64,000 bases of DNA from Lysobacterales bacterium. GTDB taxonomy: Bacteria; Pseudomonadota; Gammaproteobacteria; Xanthomonadales; SZUA-5. Each line of letters opens with the position of its first letter. Positions within the stretch are counted from its first letter, which is position 1. Below, piece by piece: positions 27,123-37,146 of this stretch. The stretch is from positions 93,451 to 157,450 of the forward strand of contig JABAQR010000030.1 in NCBI GenBank assembly GCA_019187485.1. The letters run 5' to 3'. The notes under the pieces are model-generated. The model had not been told where the DNA came from. It searched no databases and saw only the letters and a program-made list of their open reading frames with translations. The position numbers were made by a program, and so were the translations under genes.

Positions 27123-27354
27123 TTGCGCCGGTGCGAACCGACGAGACGCAAGGGGCGCAAGTCCCGGCCAGCGAGAGGAGTAGCGATCCACGCTGTCCCC
27201 GAATTCTGCATGGCAGACTGTTGACGGGGCATCCACAGGCCAGCCATTGAGCTGCGGAAGAAGCCTGATTCCGGGCGCCGACGCTGTTCATTAGCGCCCG
27301 CACTGACCCGGGAAGTCTTCCCCTGTCTCGCTCCCGCCCTCTCGCTCCCGCCCC

Positions 27355-28506
27355 TCAGTTCTTGCCCGCGAACAGTTCGCGCCCGACCAGCATGCGCCGG
27401 ATTTCCTGGGTGCCGGCGCCGATTTCGTAGAGCTTGGCGTCGCGCAGCAGACGGCCGGCGGGGTAGTCGTTGATGTAGCCGTTGCCGCCGAGCGACTGGA
27501 TCGCCTCCAGCGACACGTCGACTGCGGCCTTCGAGCAGTACAGCAGGCAGCTCGCCGGATCCACGCGCGAGCGCAGGCCGGCATCGTAGTCCTGCGCCAC
27601 GCGGTAGGCGTAGGCGCGCGAGGATTGCAGCGCGGTGTACATGTCGGCGAGCTTGGCCTGCATGATCCCGAAGGTGCCGATCGGCTGGTCGAACTGCTTG
27701 CGCTCGCGCACGTAGGCGAGAGTCAGGTCGAAGCCCGCCTGCATCAGCCCGAGCGGGCCGCCGGCGAGCACCAGGCGCTCGGTGTTGAGGCCGCTCATCA
27801 GCACCTTGACGCCCTGGTCGATCTCGCCAAGCACGTTCTCGGCCGGGATCTCGCAATCGTCGAAGACCAGCTCGCAGGTGTTGGAACCGCGCATACCGAG
27901 CTTGTCCAGCTTCTGCGCGCTGCGGAAGCCCGGCATGCCCTTCTCGACGATGAAGGCGGTCATGCAGCGCGAGCCGCGGTCCTTCGGCGCGGTGCGCATG
28001 TACACCACCAGCACCTCGGCGTCCGGGCCGTTGGTGATCCACATCTTCGAGCCGTTCGCCACCCAGACGTCGCCGCGCTTCTCGGCGCGGCAGCTCATCG
28101 AGCCGACCACGTCCGAGCCGGCGCCGGGTTCGCTCATCGCCAGCGCGCCCACCCACTCGCCGCTGCACAGCTTCGGCAGGTATTTCGTGCGTTGCGTCGG
28201 CGAGGCGTTGTTGTAGAGGTTCTGCACGCACAGGTTGGAGTGCGCGCCGTAGGACAGCCCCACCGAACCCGAGGCGCGCGAGATCTCCTCCATCGCGACC
28301 AGGTGCGCGAGGTAGCCCATGCCGCTGCCGCCGTACTCCGGATCGACCGTGATCCCGAGCAGCCCGAGCTCGCCGAGCTTGGGCCAGAGGTCGCGCGGAA
28401 AGCTGTTGCTCTTGTCGATCTCATCCGCCCGCGGCGCGATCTCGCTGTCGGCGAAACGCCGCACGGTGTCGCGCAACAGGTCCAGTTCTTCGCCGAGGGA
28501 GGTCAT
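27355..28506 (-). CDS. liuA: Isovaleryl-CoA dehydrogenase
   Basis: FAD-dependent acyl-CoA dehydrogenase of leucine catabolism (isovaleryl-CoA to 3-methylcrotonyl-CoA). 383 residues with [50 protein letters not shown], and C-terminal [20 protein letters not shown] and [11 protein letters not shown]. The catalytic glutamate is on the G helix ([14 protein letters not shown]), the placement that distinguishes isovaleryl-CoA dehydrogenase from most other family members, which carry it near residue 376. It lies beside leucine dehydrogenase on the same strand, consistent with a leucine-degradation role; the rest of the liu operon is not in the window. Confidence 0.92.
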   Translation of the reverse strand: MTSLGEELDLLRDTVRRFADSEIAPRADEIDKSNSFPRDLWPKLGELGLLGITVDPEYGGSGMGYLAHLVAMEEISRASGSVGLSYGAHSNLCVQNLYNNASPTQRTKYLPKLCSGEWVGALAMSEPGAGSDVVGSMSCRAEKRGDVWVANGSKMWITNGPDAEVLVVYMRTAPKDRGSRCMTAFIVEKGMPGFRSAQKLDKLGMRGSNTCELVFDDCEIPAENVLGEIDQGVKVLMSGLNTERLVLAGGPLGLMQAGFDLTLAYVRERKQFDQPIGTFGIMQAKLADMYTALQSSRAYAYRVAQDYDAGLRSRVDPASCLLYCSKAAVDVSLEAIQSLGGNGYINDYPAGRLLRDAKLYEIGAGTQEIRRMLVGRELFAGKN

Positions 28507-28574
28507 GGGATCGCGCTCCGGTCTTGCCGTTCGGAGCGCTTTCCGACTGCGCTCCGCTCAGGCTTTGAATGGTG

Positions 28575-28688
28575 GACGCAAAGGACGCAAAGGGGCGCAA
28601 AGGACGCAAAAATAGAGCAGGGACACGATGGGCTGCTCATCATCCGCTCTTCTTTGCGTCCTTTGCGCCCCTTTGCGTCCTTTGCGTC
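28575..28688. repeat. 36-bp perfect inverted repeat built from 10-base units
   Basis: Left arm 28575-28610 and right arm 28653-28688 are exact reverse complements, separated by 42 bases. Each arm is itself a series of the unit GACGCAAAGG with one GGCGCAAAGG variant. It lies between leucine dehydrogenase and isovaleryl-CoA dehydrogenase, both reading left. The transcript would form a very stable hairpin without a U-run, so it could be an mRNA-stabilising or REP-like element rather than a classic terminator. Confidence 0.8.
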
Positions 28689-28719
28689 ACGAATCAGCCG
28701 CCACGAACAGCGCGCCGGG

Positions 28720-29820
<1,101 letters not shown>

Positions 29821-30100
29821 GGCGGTCACTCTCTCGAAGGCGGGGAAGGCGCCGACGCGGGAGGCAGGCGCGCGACGGCCTTGGCGGCCGCGGAATCTTT
29901 CGCGCTGTAGCACCCTCCCGGCGTGCAAGCGGCGCGGATCATACGCAGATGGGATGACTTGCCCAAGGTTGGTGCACTCCCGGCCGGGCCGCGGTTCAGG
30001 CTTCGATCGATTCGACGCGTGGACGCGGTGGGTGCTGCCGGCATCGGTCCAGGACCCCGGGGTGCGATAGGATCACGGCACCTGCAGCGGAGAGCACTCG

Positions 30101-31159
30101 ATGGAAACCCAGGATGCCGTGGTGCCTTCGCCGCAGACACTGGAGACCGTGCCGCCGGCACGCAGTTGGCGCAACCTGTTCGGGCTGCGCGTGGTCGCGA
30201 TCGCGCTCGCGCTGCTGGTCGTCGGCATGCTCGCGCTGATGTTCTGGTGGTCGACCGAGCCCGCGCGCTTCAGCGTCAAGGCCGCGGCGGAAGCGCGCGC
30301 GAAGGCCGCCGGGCAGCAGGTGGTGCCGGGCTACACCAGCGTCGCCACCTCGATCCGCATCGCCGAGACCCTGCTCGACAAGCGCGGTGGCTACCTGTCC
30401 AACGACATCGCGCCGCCGGGCGTGCTGATGGACAACATTCCCGAATGGGAGTTCGGCGTGCTCCAGCAGTTGCGCGACTTCACGCTCGCCTTGCGCAACG
30501 ACTTCTCGCGCTCGCAGAGCCAGTCCGAGGACGACGTCGACCTGCGCGAGGCGCAGCCCTTGTTCGCCTACAGCAACGACCACTGGATCCTGCCTTCCAC
30601 CGAGAGCCAGTACCGCAAGGGCATCGAGCACCTCGATGCCTACCTGAAGCGGCTCGCCGACGCCGACCAGTTCAATGCGCAGTTCTATGCGCGCGCCGAC
30701 AACCTGGTCGCCTGGCTGTCGTTGGTCGAGAAGCAGATGGGCTCGCTGTCGCAGCGCCTGTCGATGAGCGTCGGCCAGGTGCGCATCAACACCGACCTCG
30801 CCAACGACGGCCAGGCCACCCAGTCGACCCCCGCGCCGGCGGTGGTGATCACGCGCACACCCTGGATGCAGATCGACAACGTCTTCTACGAGGCGCGCGG
30901 CGCCAGTTGGGCACTGCTGCACCTGCTGCGCGCGATCGAACGCGACTTCGAGCCGGTGCTGAAAGACAAGAACGCGGCGATCAGCGTCAAGCAGATCATC
31001 CGCGAGCTGGAAGAGTCGCAGGCGGCGATCTACAGCCCGATCATTCTCAACGGCGGTGGCTACGGCTTCTTCGCGAACCATTCCCTGGTGATGGCCAACT
31101 ACATTTCGCGCGCCAACGCAGCCTTGATCGACCTGCGTAAACTCCTGGAGAGGGGGTGA
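30101..31159 (+). CDS. DUF2333 family inner-membrane protein
   Basis: 352-residue protein with one N-terminal membrane helix (VVAIALALLVVGMLALMFWW) and a large periplasmic domain. The sequences GGYLSNDIAPPGVLMDNIPEW (read from GGYLSNDI to PEW), LLHLLRAIERDFEPVLKDK and LNGGGYGFFANHSLVMANYI are characteristic of the DUF2333 family of gammaproteobacteria, whose function is unknown. It is followed by a strong hairpin and convergent with a hydrolase gene. Start ATG at 30101 has GCGGAGAG upstream. Confidence 0.86.
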   Translation: METQDAVVPSPQTLETVPPARSWRNLFGLRVVAIALALLVVGMLALMFWWSTEPARFSVKAAAEARAKAAGQQVVPGYTSVATSIRIAETLLDKRGGYLSNDIAPPGVLMDNIPEWEFGVLQQLRDFTLALRNDFSRSQSQSEDDVDLREAQPLFAYSNDHWILPSTESQYRKGIEHLDAYLKRLADADQFNAQFYARADNLVAWLSLVEKQMGSLSQRLSMSVGQVRINTDLANDGQATQSTPAPAVVITRTPWMQIDNVFYEARGASWALLHLLRAIERDFEPVLKDKNAAISVKQIIRELEESQAAIYSPIILNGGGYGFFANHSLVMANYISRANAALIDLRKLLERG

Positions 31160-31209
31160 ATCGCGATCGCGCGCAGCGCGAGCCGGCGCATGCGCCGGCA
31201 GCGATTCAC
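31156..31209. terminator. Nested hairpin between convergent genes
   Basis: Outer arms GTGAATCGC (31156-31164) and GCGATTCAC (31201-31209) enclose a perfect 18-base palindrome at 31182-31199 (GCCGGC-GCATGC-GCCGGC) and a CGCGCGCAGCGCG element. It overlaps the DUF2333 stop codon. Placement between convergent genes suggests a bidirectional transcription end, although no T-run follows. Confidence 0.55.
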
Positions 31210-31286
31210 GCCGAGGGCAGGAGCCGGAGGCCGGGCTGCCTGGCGAGCGCAGGATGCGCGAGGCTGACAGCAATCCGCGAGGCCGT

Positions 31287-32192
31287 TCAGTTCTGGGCCG
31301 GCAACTCCGGTGGCGTGATCGGCGTCTCGTCGGGCGTGTCTGCACGCAGTCCGTCGGGCACCAACTCATTCGTAAAGAAGGCGATCAGCGCGCGGTTGCA
31401 GGCGCCGATCGCGTCGAAAGGCGTGCCATGGCGGGAACCGGCGACTACGCGTAGCTCCGCGCGCAGGCGTCGGGCCCAGTTGCGCTTTTCCGCGAGTGGC
31501 GTGTAGTCGAGTTCGCCGACCAGCATCAGCATCCGCGTGGCGAAGTCCTCACAGCGATCCGCGGCGCACCAGGCCGCCAGCGCCTGCGCACAACGCAGGT
31601 AGGGCTCCACCTGGCTGCGGCCGACCACTTCGACGACACGCTTGCGCATCGCGGCCTGGTGTGCGTGCGGGAACATCCGACGCGCGACCATGCGTGCGGT
31701 GCGCGGCAGGCCAAGCAGGCGCACCAGCGCAAGCTGTGTGTTCAATTCCAGCCACTTGCGCCAGTGATCGACGCGGTAGCTCGGCAAGCTGTTGATGGTC
31801 GCCATGGCGGTCACACGATGCGGCTGCTGCAACGTCATTTCCAGCGCCACCGCGCCGCCCATCGAGAAGCCAGCGATGCCGATTCGATCAAACCCGAGCG
31901 CATCCATCAGTGCCCACAGTGCGACCGCGTGTCCGGCGATGGACACTTCCTTGTACGCAACGCTGCGGCCGCAGCCGGGAAGGTCCGGCACCAGCAGATG
32001 AAAATGGCCAGCCAGGGGTGTGATCTGGAAGGCCCAGTCCTCACCGCTCGAACCCAGTCCATGGATCAGTAGCAATGGTGGGCCGGCGCCAAAGCGGCGC
32101 AGATAGGGAAGCACGGTCGGTGTCGGACGGCGGCGTGTGCCAGGGTGCACAAAGATTACGCGGAAGGTCCGACGAGTGCTTGCAGTGCTCAT
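31287..32192 (-). CDS. Alpha/beta-hydrolase
   Basis: About 300 residues, soluble serine hydrolase. The oxyanion loop is PLLLIHGLGSSGEDW, the nucleophile elbow GIAGFSMGGAVALEM (GxSxG), and a late ELDYTPLAEKRN and SRHGTPFDAIGACN provide the acid and the catalytic histidine. The pattern fits epoxide-hydrolase/esterase-like enzymes; substrate unknown. Start ATG at 32192 is the nearest ATG upstream of the core; a GTG further inside (VIFVHPG) is an alternative. The frame upstream of 32192 continues across a divergent gene and is not believable. Confidence 0.82.
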   Translation of the reverse strand: MSTASTRRTFRVIFVHPGTRRRPTPTVLPYLRRFGAGPPLLLIHGLGSSGEDWAFQITPLAGHFHLLVPDLPGCGRSVAYKEVSIAGHAVALWALMDALGFDRIGIAGFSMGGAVALEMTLQQPHRVTAMATINSLPSYRVDHWRKWLELNTQLALVRLLGLPRTARMVARRMFPHAHQAAMRKRVVEVVGRSQVEPYLRCAQALAAWCAADRCEDFATRMLMLVGELDYTPLAEKRNWARRLRAELRVVAGSRHGTPFDAIGACNRALIAFFTNELVPDGLRADTPDETPITPPELPAQN

Positions 32193-32235
32193 ACACACCC
32201 GATCCAATACGCGGGACACTGCACTGGAGCCCGCC

Positions 32236-32850
32236 ATGCGTCCGCTGCACGCGATCATCCTCGTAAGCGCGCTGCTTCCGGTTTGCGCCGCGATCCATGC
32301 CGCATCCGCACTCGCCCCCGGCACCCGGGTGGAAGCCTCGCCCCAGCAGATGGAGCAGTTCTGGGAGCCTTGTGTCGTCGAGAGCGGACCCAATCAGTGG
32401 GATCAGTACCGACTGGAGTGCGCCGGTTACGTGCTGCCAGTGCCGTCGAAGTGGATTCGTGAGCCGCGCACGCCGGTCACCACGGCGGTCGCGGCGGCTC
32501 CGCCTCCGTCCGCGCCGTCGCAAGTTCCTGCCGCGTCTTCAACGCCGGAGCCCGGCCATGCGCGGCCGGAGCGGGTCGCTGCGGGCAGTTACGAGTGTTG
32601 GGCATTCTCCAGCGCGCGCATGGACCTGAACTTCGAGATCACCGCACCGGGGCGCTACACGGCGGCAGCCGACGGCAGCAGTGGCGGCTATTCCCATGAC
32701 CCTGACAGTGGCTCGATCCGCTTCGACGGGTACCTGGGCGAGGCGATGCCGGAGGGGTTCACTGCGGTTTACCATGAGAACAACGGGCGTCCCACGGTGA
32801 GTTTTCGTGGTCGCAGCGGTGCCGAAGCCTCGTTCTGCGAGCGCATGTAA
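32236..32850 (+). CDS. Secreted protein of unknown function
   Basis: 204 residues with signal peptide AIILVSALLPVCAAIHAASA. The mature protein has a first small region (QMEQFWEPCVVESGPNQWDQ, ECAGYVLPVP), a Pro/Ala-rich linker, and a C-terminal beta-rich region (GSYECWAFSSARMDLNFEI, GRYTAAADGSSGGYSHDPDS, FDGYLGEAMPEGFTAVY, GRPTVSFRGRSG) that looks like a small beta-sandwich. No family recognised. Divergent from the hydrolase gene with only 43 bases between starts, so promoters overlap. Confidence 0.7.
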   Translation: MRPLHAIILVSALLPVCAAIHAASALAPGTRVEASPQQMEQFWEPCVVESGPNQWDQYRLECAGYVLPVPSKWIREPRTPVTTAVAAAPPPSAPSQVPAASSTPEPGHARPERVAAGSYECWAFSSARMDLNFEITAPGRYTAAADGSSGGYSHDPDSGSIRFDGYLGEAMPEGFTAVYHENNGRPTVSFRGRSGAEASFCERM

Positions 32851-32934
32851 GCCGGTTGAGGCCGGGCGCCTCACCGACGCGAGACCCGCGTGCGCGGATG
32901 CGTTGTGTGGACCTTCGTTTCCGGAGTCATTCCA

Positions 32935-33483
32935 ATGCGTGTTCCGACACTCGCGATACTCGCCTGCTCGCTGCTGGGTGCATGTGCGTCCACCCCATCG
33001 CCCATTGCGCAGACTCTTCCGCCCGCCGCTTCCGGCTATGTCGACAAGGCGACACGCATGCCGGGTGGCTTGCTGATCGGTGGTCAGCCGACGCAGGCCG
33101 ACTGGCCCGCGCTCAAGGCTGCTGGCATCCGTCGCGTGATCAACCTGCGTACGCCTGAAGAGATGGGGACGATAGGCTACGACCAGGCGGCCGAGCTGCA
33201 AGCGCTGGGCATCTCCTACCAGACTCATCCGGTCGGCGGCAATGCTCATCCCTACACGCCGGCCCTGGTCGAGGTTTTCGATGCACAGATGCGTGCGGGC
33301 GGCGGTGACCTGCTGCTGCACTGCGCCTCCGGTGTCCGCGCCGGCCAGTTGTACGCCGCATGGCTGGTGCGTTACCGCGGCTATACGCCGGAGGCGGCCT
33401 TGCGCACCCTGGAACCGCTGGGAGGCTGGCCCTTGCCATTGGAGAAGCTGCTCGGTCGGCCCTTGCGTGTGGAATGGCGCTGA
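32935..33483 (+). CDS. Lipoprotein with dual-specificity/tyrosine phosphatase-like domain
   Basis: 182-residue predicted lipoprotein: signal VPTLAILACSLLGAC with the lipobox cysteine at residue 17. The mature domain is of the DSP-PTPase/beta-lactamase-hydrolase-like group: IGGQPTQADWPALKAAGIR, VINLRTPEEM and the P-loop LLHCASGVRAG (HCxxGxR). The catalytic cysteine and arginine are both present, so it may be an active phosphatase facing the periplasm, which is unusual for this fold. Physiological substrate unknown. ATG at 32935. Confidence 0.8.
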   Translation: MRVPTLAILACSLLGACASTPSPIAQTLPPAASGYVDKATRMPGGLLIGGQPTQADWPALKAAGIRRVINLRTPEEMGTIGYDQAAELQALGISYQTHPVGGNAHPYTPALVEVFDAQMRAGGGDLLLHCASGVRAGQLYAAWLVRYRGYTPEAALRTLEPLGGWPLPLEKLLGRPLRVEWR

Positions 33484-33499
33484 GAGGCTGTGTATCTAG

Positions 33500-33522
33500 C
33501 CGGAGTGTGCGCCGAACTCCGG
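33500..33522. terminator. Hairpin between convergent genes
   Basis: CCGGAGT (33500-33506) pairs with ACTCCGG (33516-33522) around a 9-base loop, between the convergent phosphatase-like and lipoprotein genes. Short stem and no clear T-run, so tentative. Confidence 0.35.
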
Positions 33523-33543
33523 GAAAGGGATCGGCGCAGACCT

Positions 33544-34317
33544 TCAGTCGTCGCCGGATTGCGCTGGTGATGCAGACGCAGTCTCCTGCGTTGGCGCATC
33601 GCCCTCCGCTGACGGAGCGTCCGCCGGCTTCGGGACGAAGCCGAGGCCAAACTCCACCACCACCGGCGGGCGGGCGCGCACCGGCGGGATGTCCGAGGTG
33701 AACTCGCCATCGCCCTGCGGGTAGCCTTCCGGCAGCGATTCGCCCTGTGCGAGCGCAGGCGGCGCCAGCCGTAGAGCGAGTCGGCCGGGATCGAGGAAGG
33801 CTTTCGCCAGGTTGCCCCGGGTCCAGTCGCTGACGAAACCGCCGTAATCCCAGCCGAATCCCAGAAAGCGGAAGGGCTTGCCGTTGATGCGTTCGAGCTC
33901 GACGCTGCTGGTGCCCATGCGGATGCCGAGCGGTCCGGTCCATTTCGATTGCGGATCACGGATGTGAATCGCGGAAATCGTGGTCTGTGGATCGGCGTCG
34001 AGGAAATGGACGTAGGCACGACGCGTCGGGTCTTCGGCGTGGATGATCGCGCCGGCTTCGCTGTCGCCCTCGCCGAGCGGCACCGGCTGCAAGCTGATCG
34101 CTGCCTCGCCATAACGACCGCGTAGCGCCGGCAGGCCCATGCTGGCCTGGAAGCCGTTGCCGCCAACCGCAAGCACGTAGAGATCGGCCTCGGGAACGGC
34201 GGACACCGGTGGCGTGGGGATGATCTTTGTTGGCGCGGTGGGTGGAGGCGCCGACGATTGCTCGCCGCAGCCCGCGAGCAGCAGCACACTCAGCAGGCAG
34301 ATCCTTCGCTCCATCAT
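33544..34317 (-). CDS. Lipoprotein of unknown function
   Basis: 257 residues starting MMERRICLLSVLLLAGCGEQ, a classical lipoprotein signal with lipobox LAGC. The mature part has a Pro-rich linker followed by a globular region (YVLAVGGNGFQASMGLPALR, YVHFLDADPQTTISAIHIRD, WDYGGFVSDWTRGNLAKAF) and an acidic, low-complexity C-terminus. No domain recognised. Its ATG overlaps the stop of the upstream CAP-like gene (ATGA), so both are probably expressed together. Confidence 0.72.
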   Translation of the reverse strand: MMERRICLLSVLLLAGCGEQSSAPPPTAPTKIIPTPPVSAVPEADLYVLAVGGNGFQASMGLPALRGRYGEAAISLQPVPLGEGDSEAGAIIHAEDPTRRAYVHFLDADPQTTISAIHIRDPQSKWTGPLGIRMGTSSVELERINGKPFRFLGFGWDYGGFVSDWTRGNLAKAFLDPGRLALRLAPPALAQGESLPEGYPQGDGEFTSDIPPVRARPPVVVEFGLGFVPKPADAPSAEGDAPTQETASASPAQSGDD

Positions 34318-34982
34318 TCGAATCCTGTGGCGAAGATCGAGGGTGGAACCGCACAACTCGGCATGGTTCCGCTCGGATCGACCCCATCGCCGAACCACAG
34401 CACCGCGTGACCGCCGACGATGCCGACCCCGAGGCCGCGGAAGTTGATCCCGGCCCATACCCCCTGCTGCAGGATCACCTCGCGATGCGCGGGGCTCGCC
34501 TGCCACAGTGCGAGTGCGACGGCGGCGGTGATCTGCGAGCCCGCCTGCGCGGCGTTCTCGTAGCCGTTGCCGGTATAGATCGGGTTTCCGGGTGGCGTGC
34601 CCTGGGAGATCTGGCGCGGTTTGGCCCACATCTGCGCTGCCTGTGCATGGTCGGCGGTGTAGCAGACCGCCTGCCACAGCGTGGGCCGCGCGCCCGACCA
34701 GCTGTGCAGATTGCAGGCGCCGCCGTAGGGCGCATTCACGGTCAGATCCCAGGCGTGCCACTGGCCGGTGGTCGACAACCACCACGACGCGGGCAACGCC
34801 GCCCTGCCGTTCTGCTGGCGATAGGCGTTGACCTGCTGCACCAGTGCCGCTTCCTCGGCGTTCAGGCAGACGCCGGTATTCGACGGTGGCATCGATTGCG
34901 CCCAGGCGGGTGCAAGCCCGGCGGCGCAGCAACACAGCCAGAGTCTGACGATGGCAAGACGAAGAGTTCTGTGGGATCGCAA
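34314..34982 (-). CDS. Secreted CAP-superfamily protein with GFE C-terminal tail
   Basis: About 222 residues. A signal peptide (IVRLWLCCCAAGLAPAWA) precedes a CAP/SCP-like domain: NAEEAALVQQVNAYRQQNG, LPASWWLSTTGQWHAWDL, TGNGYENAAQAGSQITAAVA (the conserved Glu-Asn element), LWQASPAHREVILQQGVWAG and GIVGGHAVLWFGDG. The conserved histidine of many CAP domains appears in QWHAWDL and SPAHREV. The protein ends PSIFATGFE, sharing the GFE terminus with 25539-27122 and 61544-63238. No ATG exists upstream; TTG at 34982 or 35015 is the probable start. Confidence 0.75.
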   Translation of the reverse strand: MRSHRTLRLAIVRLWLCCCAAGLAPAWAQSMPPSNTGVCLNAEEAALVQQVNAYRQQNGRAALPASWWLSTTGQWHAWDLTVNAPYGGACNLHSWSGARPTLWQAVCYTADHAQAAQMWAKPRQISQGTPPGNPIYTGNGYENAAQAGSQITAAVALALWQASPAHREVILQQGVWAGINFRGLGVGIVGGHAVLWFGDGVDPSGTMPSCAVPPSIFATGFE

Positions 34983-35065
34983 GATGAAGACGGAAGGGTT
35001 GCCGGACGCGCGCAAGGGTAAACCAGGACGCAACCACGAGCACGGCCGGCGGTCGGCGAATGGGT

Positions 35066-35908
35066 TCAGACGTTCAGCGCCCGCGCATGGTGTCGCAGAT
35101 GCTCCTCGATGAAGCTCGCGATGAAGTAGTAGCCGTGGTCGTGGCCGTGGTGGCGGCGCAGGATCAACCGCTGGCCTGTCGCCGCGCAGGCGGCTTCCAG
35201 ACGTTCGGGCTGCAACTGGGTGTCGAGAAAACGGTCCGCCAGACCCTGGTCGACCAGCAGCGGCGCGCAGCGCTGGACCGCGTGCAGCAGCTCGCAGGCG
35301 TCGTGCCGCGCCCACGCCGCCGGATCCTCGCCGAGGTAGCGCGGCAGCGCCTTGCGCCCCCAGGGTACCTGCGTCGGCGCGACGATCGGCGCGAAGGCCG
35401 ACACGCTGCGGAACAGGGCAGGGTGGCGCAGCGCCAGCGTCAGTGCGCCGTGCCCGCCCATCGAGTGGCCGAAGATGCCACAGCATTCGAGGTCGCCACC
35501 GAACTCGCTTCCGATCAGCGCGCGCAGCTCGTCGACGACGAAGCTCTCCATGCGGAATCGGGTGTTCCACGGCGTGGCGCTGGCGTCCAGCCAGAAGCCG
35601 GCACCCTCGCCGAATTCCCAGTCGCCGGTGGCGCCTTCGATGCCGGTTTCGCGCGGACTGGTGTCCGGTGCCACCAGCAGCAGGCCGAGCTGTGCCGCCA
35701 CGCGCTGCGCGCCGGCCTTGATCGCGAAGGTTTCCTCAGTACAGGTGAGACCGGCGAGCCAGAAGAGGACCGGCAGCCGTCCGTTGCGCGCCTGCGGCGG
35801 CCGGTAGACCGCAAAGCGCATCGGCCCGCCGCAGCAGGCCGACGGCGTGCGATAGAAGCCCTGCACGCCGCCGAAGCAGGCGTGCTCGGAAAGCACCTCC
35901 AGCGCCAT
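35066..35908 (-). CDS. fghA: S-formylglutathione hydrolase
   Basis: Serine esterase that completes glutathione-dependent formaldehyde oxidation by hydrolysing S-formylglutathione to formate and glutathione. 280 residues with LPVLFWLAGLTCTEETF, APDTSPRETGIEG, FGHSMGGHGALTLALR (nucleophile), the acid in LVDQGLADRFLDTQL and the histidine in HGHDHGYYFIASFIEEH. The ATG overlaps the stop of frmA (ATGA), so both enzymes of the pathway are translated as a coupled pair. Confidence 0.95.
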   Translation of the reverse strand: MALEVLSEHACFGGVQGFYRTPSACCGGPMRFAVYRPPQARNGRLPVLFWLAGLTCTEETFAIKAGAQRVAAQLGLLLVAPDTSPRETGIEGATGDWEFGEGAGFWLDASATPWNTRFRMESFVVDELRALIGSEFGGDLECCGIFGHSMGGHGALTLALRHPALFRSVSAFAPIVAPTQVPWGRKALPRYLGEDPAAWARHDACELLHAVQRCAPLLVDQGLADRFLDTQLQPERLEAACAATGQRLILRRHHGHDHGYYFIASFIEEHLRHHARALNV

Positions 35909-37017
35909 CAGTACAGCACCACGCTGCGGATGGACTCGCCACGTTTCATCAGTTCGAAGCCTTCGTTGATGCGCTCCAGTGGCAGCGTGTGCGTGATCAG
36001 GCGATCGATCTCGATGCGGCCTTGCATGTACCAGTCGACGATCTTCGGCACGTCGGTGCGTCCGCGCGCGCCGCCGAAGGCGCTGCCGCGCCAGTTGCGG
36101 CCGGTGACCAGTTGGAAGGGACGCGTGCTGATCTCCTTGCCCGATTCGGCGACGCCGATGATCACGCTGGTGCCCCAGCCCTTGTGGCAGCACTCCAGCG
36201 CCTGGCGCATCAACGTGGTGTTGCCGACGCACTCGAAACTGTAGTCGGCGCCACCTTTCGTCAGCGCGACGAGGTACGGCACGAGGTCGCCCTCGACCTC
36301 CTTCGGGTTGACGAAGTCGGTCATGCCGAAGGACTCGGCGAGCGCACGCTTGGCCGGGTTGATGTCGACGCCGACGATCTGGCTGGCGCCGACCATGCGC
36401 GCGCCCTGGATCACGTTGAGGCCGATCCCGCCGAGGCCGAAGACCACCACCCGCGATCCGGCCTCGACTTTGGCCGTCCAGATCACCGCGCCGATGCCGG
36501 TGGTCACCCCGCAGCCGATGTAGCAGACCTTGTCGAAGGGCGCGTCCTCGCGGATCTTCGCGACCGCGATTTCCGGCAGCACGATGTAGTTGGCAAAGGT
36601 GCTGGTGCCCATGTAATGCCAGACCGGCGTGCCATCGAGCGAGAAGCGGCTGCTGCCGTCCGGCATCAGACCCTGGCCCTGGGTACTGCGGATCGCCTGG
36701 CACAGATTGGTCTTGGGATTGAGGCAGTACTCGCACTCGCGGCATTCGGGCGTGTACAGCGGAATCACGTGATCGCCCTTGCGCACGCTCTTGACGCCGG
36801 GGCCGACATCCACGATCACGCCCGCGCCCTCGTGACCGAGGATGCACGGAAACTTGCCCTCCGAGTCGGCGCCGGACAGCGTGTAGGCGTCGGTGTGGCA
36901 GATGCCGGTGGCGCGGATCTCGACCAGCACCTCGCCCGCGCGCGGACCCTCCAGATCGACGGTCTCGATGGACAGCGGGGCTCCGGCGCGGAAGGCGACG
37001 GCGGCGCGGATTCTCAT
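35908..37017 (-). CDS. frmA: S-(hydroxymethyl)glutathione dehydrogenase (class III alcohol dehydrogenase)
   Basis: NAD- and zinc-dependent enzyme that oxidises S-hydroxymethylglutathione to S-formylglutathione. 369 residues: catalytic zinc ligands in ATGICHTDAYTLSG and GHEGAGVI, structural zinc cysteines in CRECEYCLNPKTNLCQ, the CGVTTG segment, and VFGLGGIGLNVIQGARM with VGVDINPAKR for NAD binding. Also reduces S-nitrosoglutathione in other bacteria. Operon with fghA downstream. No frmR-type regulator is visible nearby. Confidence 0.96.
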   Translation of the reverse strand: MRIRAAVAFRAGAPLSIETVDLEGPRAGEVLVEIRATGICHTDAYTLSGADSEGKFPCILGHEGAGVIVDVGPGVKSVRKGDHVIPLYTPECRECEYCLNPKTNLCQAIRSTQGQGLMPDGSSRFSLDGTPVWHYMGTSTFANYIVLPEIAVAKIREDAPFDKVCYIGCGVTTGIGAVIWTAKVEAGSRVVVFGLGGIGLNVIQGARMVGASQIVGVDINPAKRALAESFGMTDFVNPKEVEGDLVPYLVALTKGGADYSFECVGNTTLMRQALECCHKGWGTSVIIGVAESGKEISTRPFQLVTGRNWRGSAFGGARGRTDVPKIVDWYMQGRIEIDRLITHTLPLERINEGFELMKRGESIRSVVLY

Positions 37018-37146
37018 GACGGGCTCCGGGCTTGAGACGGGCGGTCGAGTCTACCGCCGTGTGCTCCCTGCGCCGATCACGCGGCGGCCGCATGTGTTCC
37101 CGAGGTGATCGGCGTGGCAGCCGCACGCACGCGCGCCGTGCCCGCC

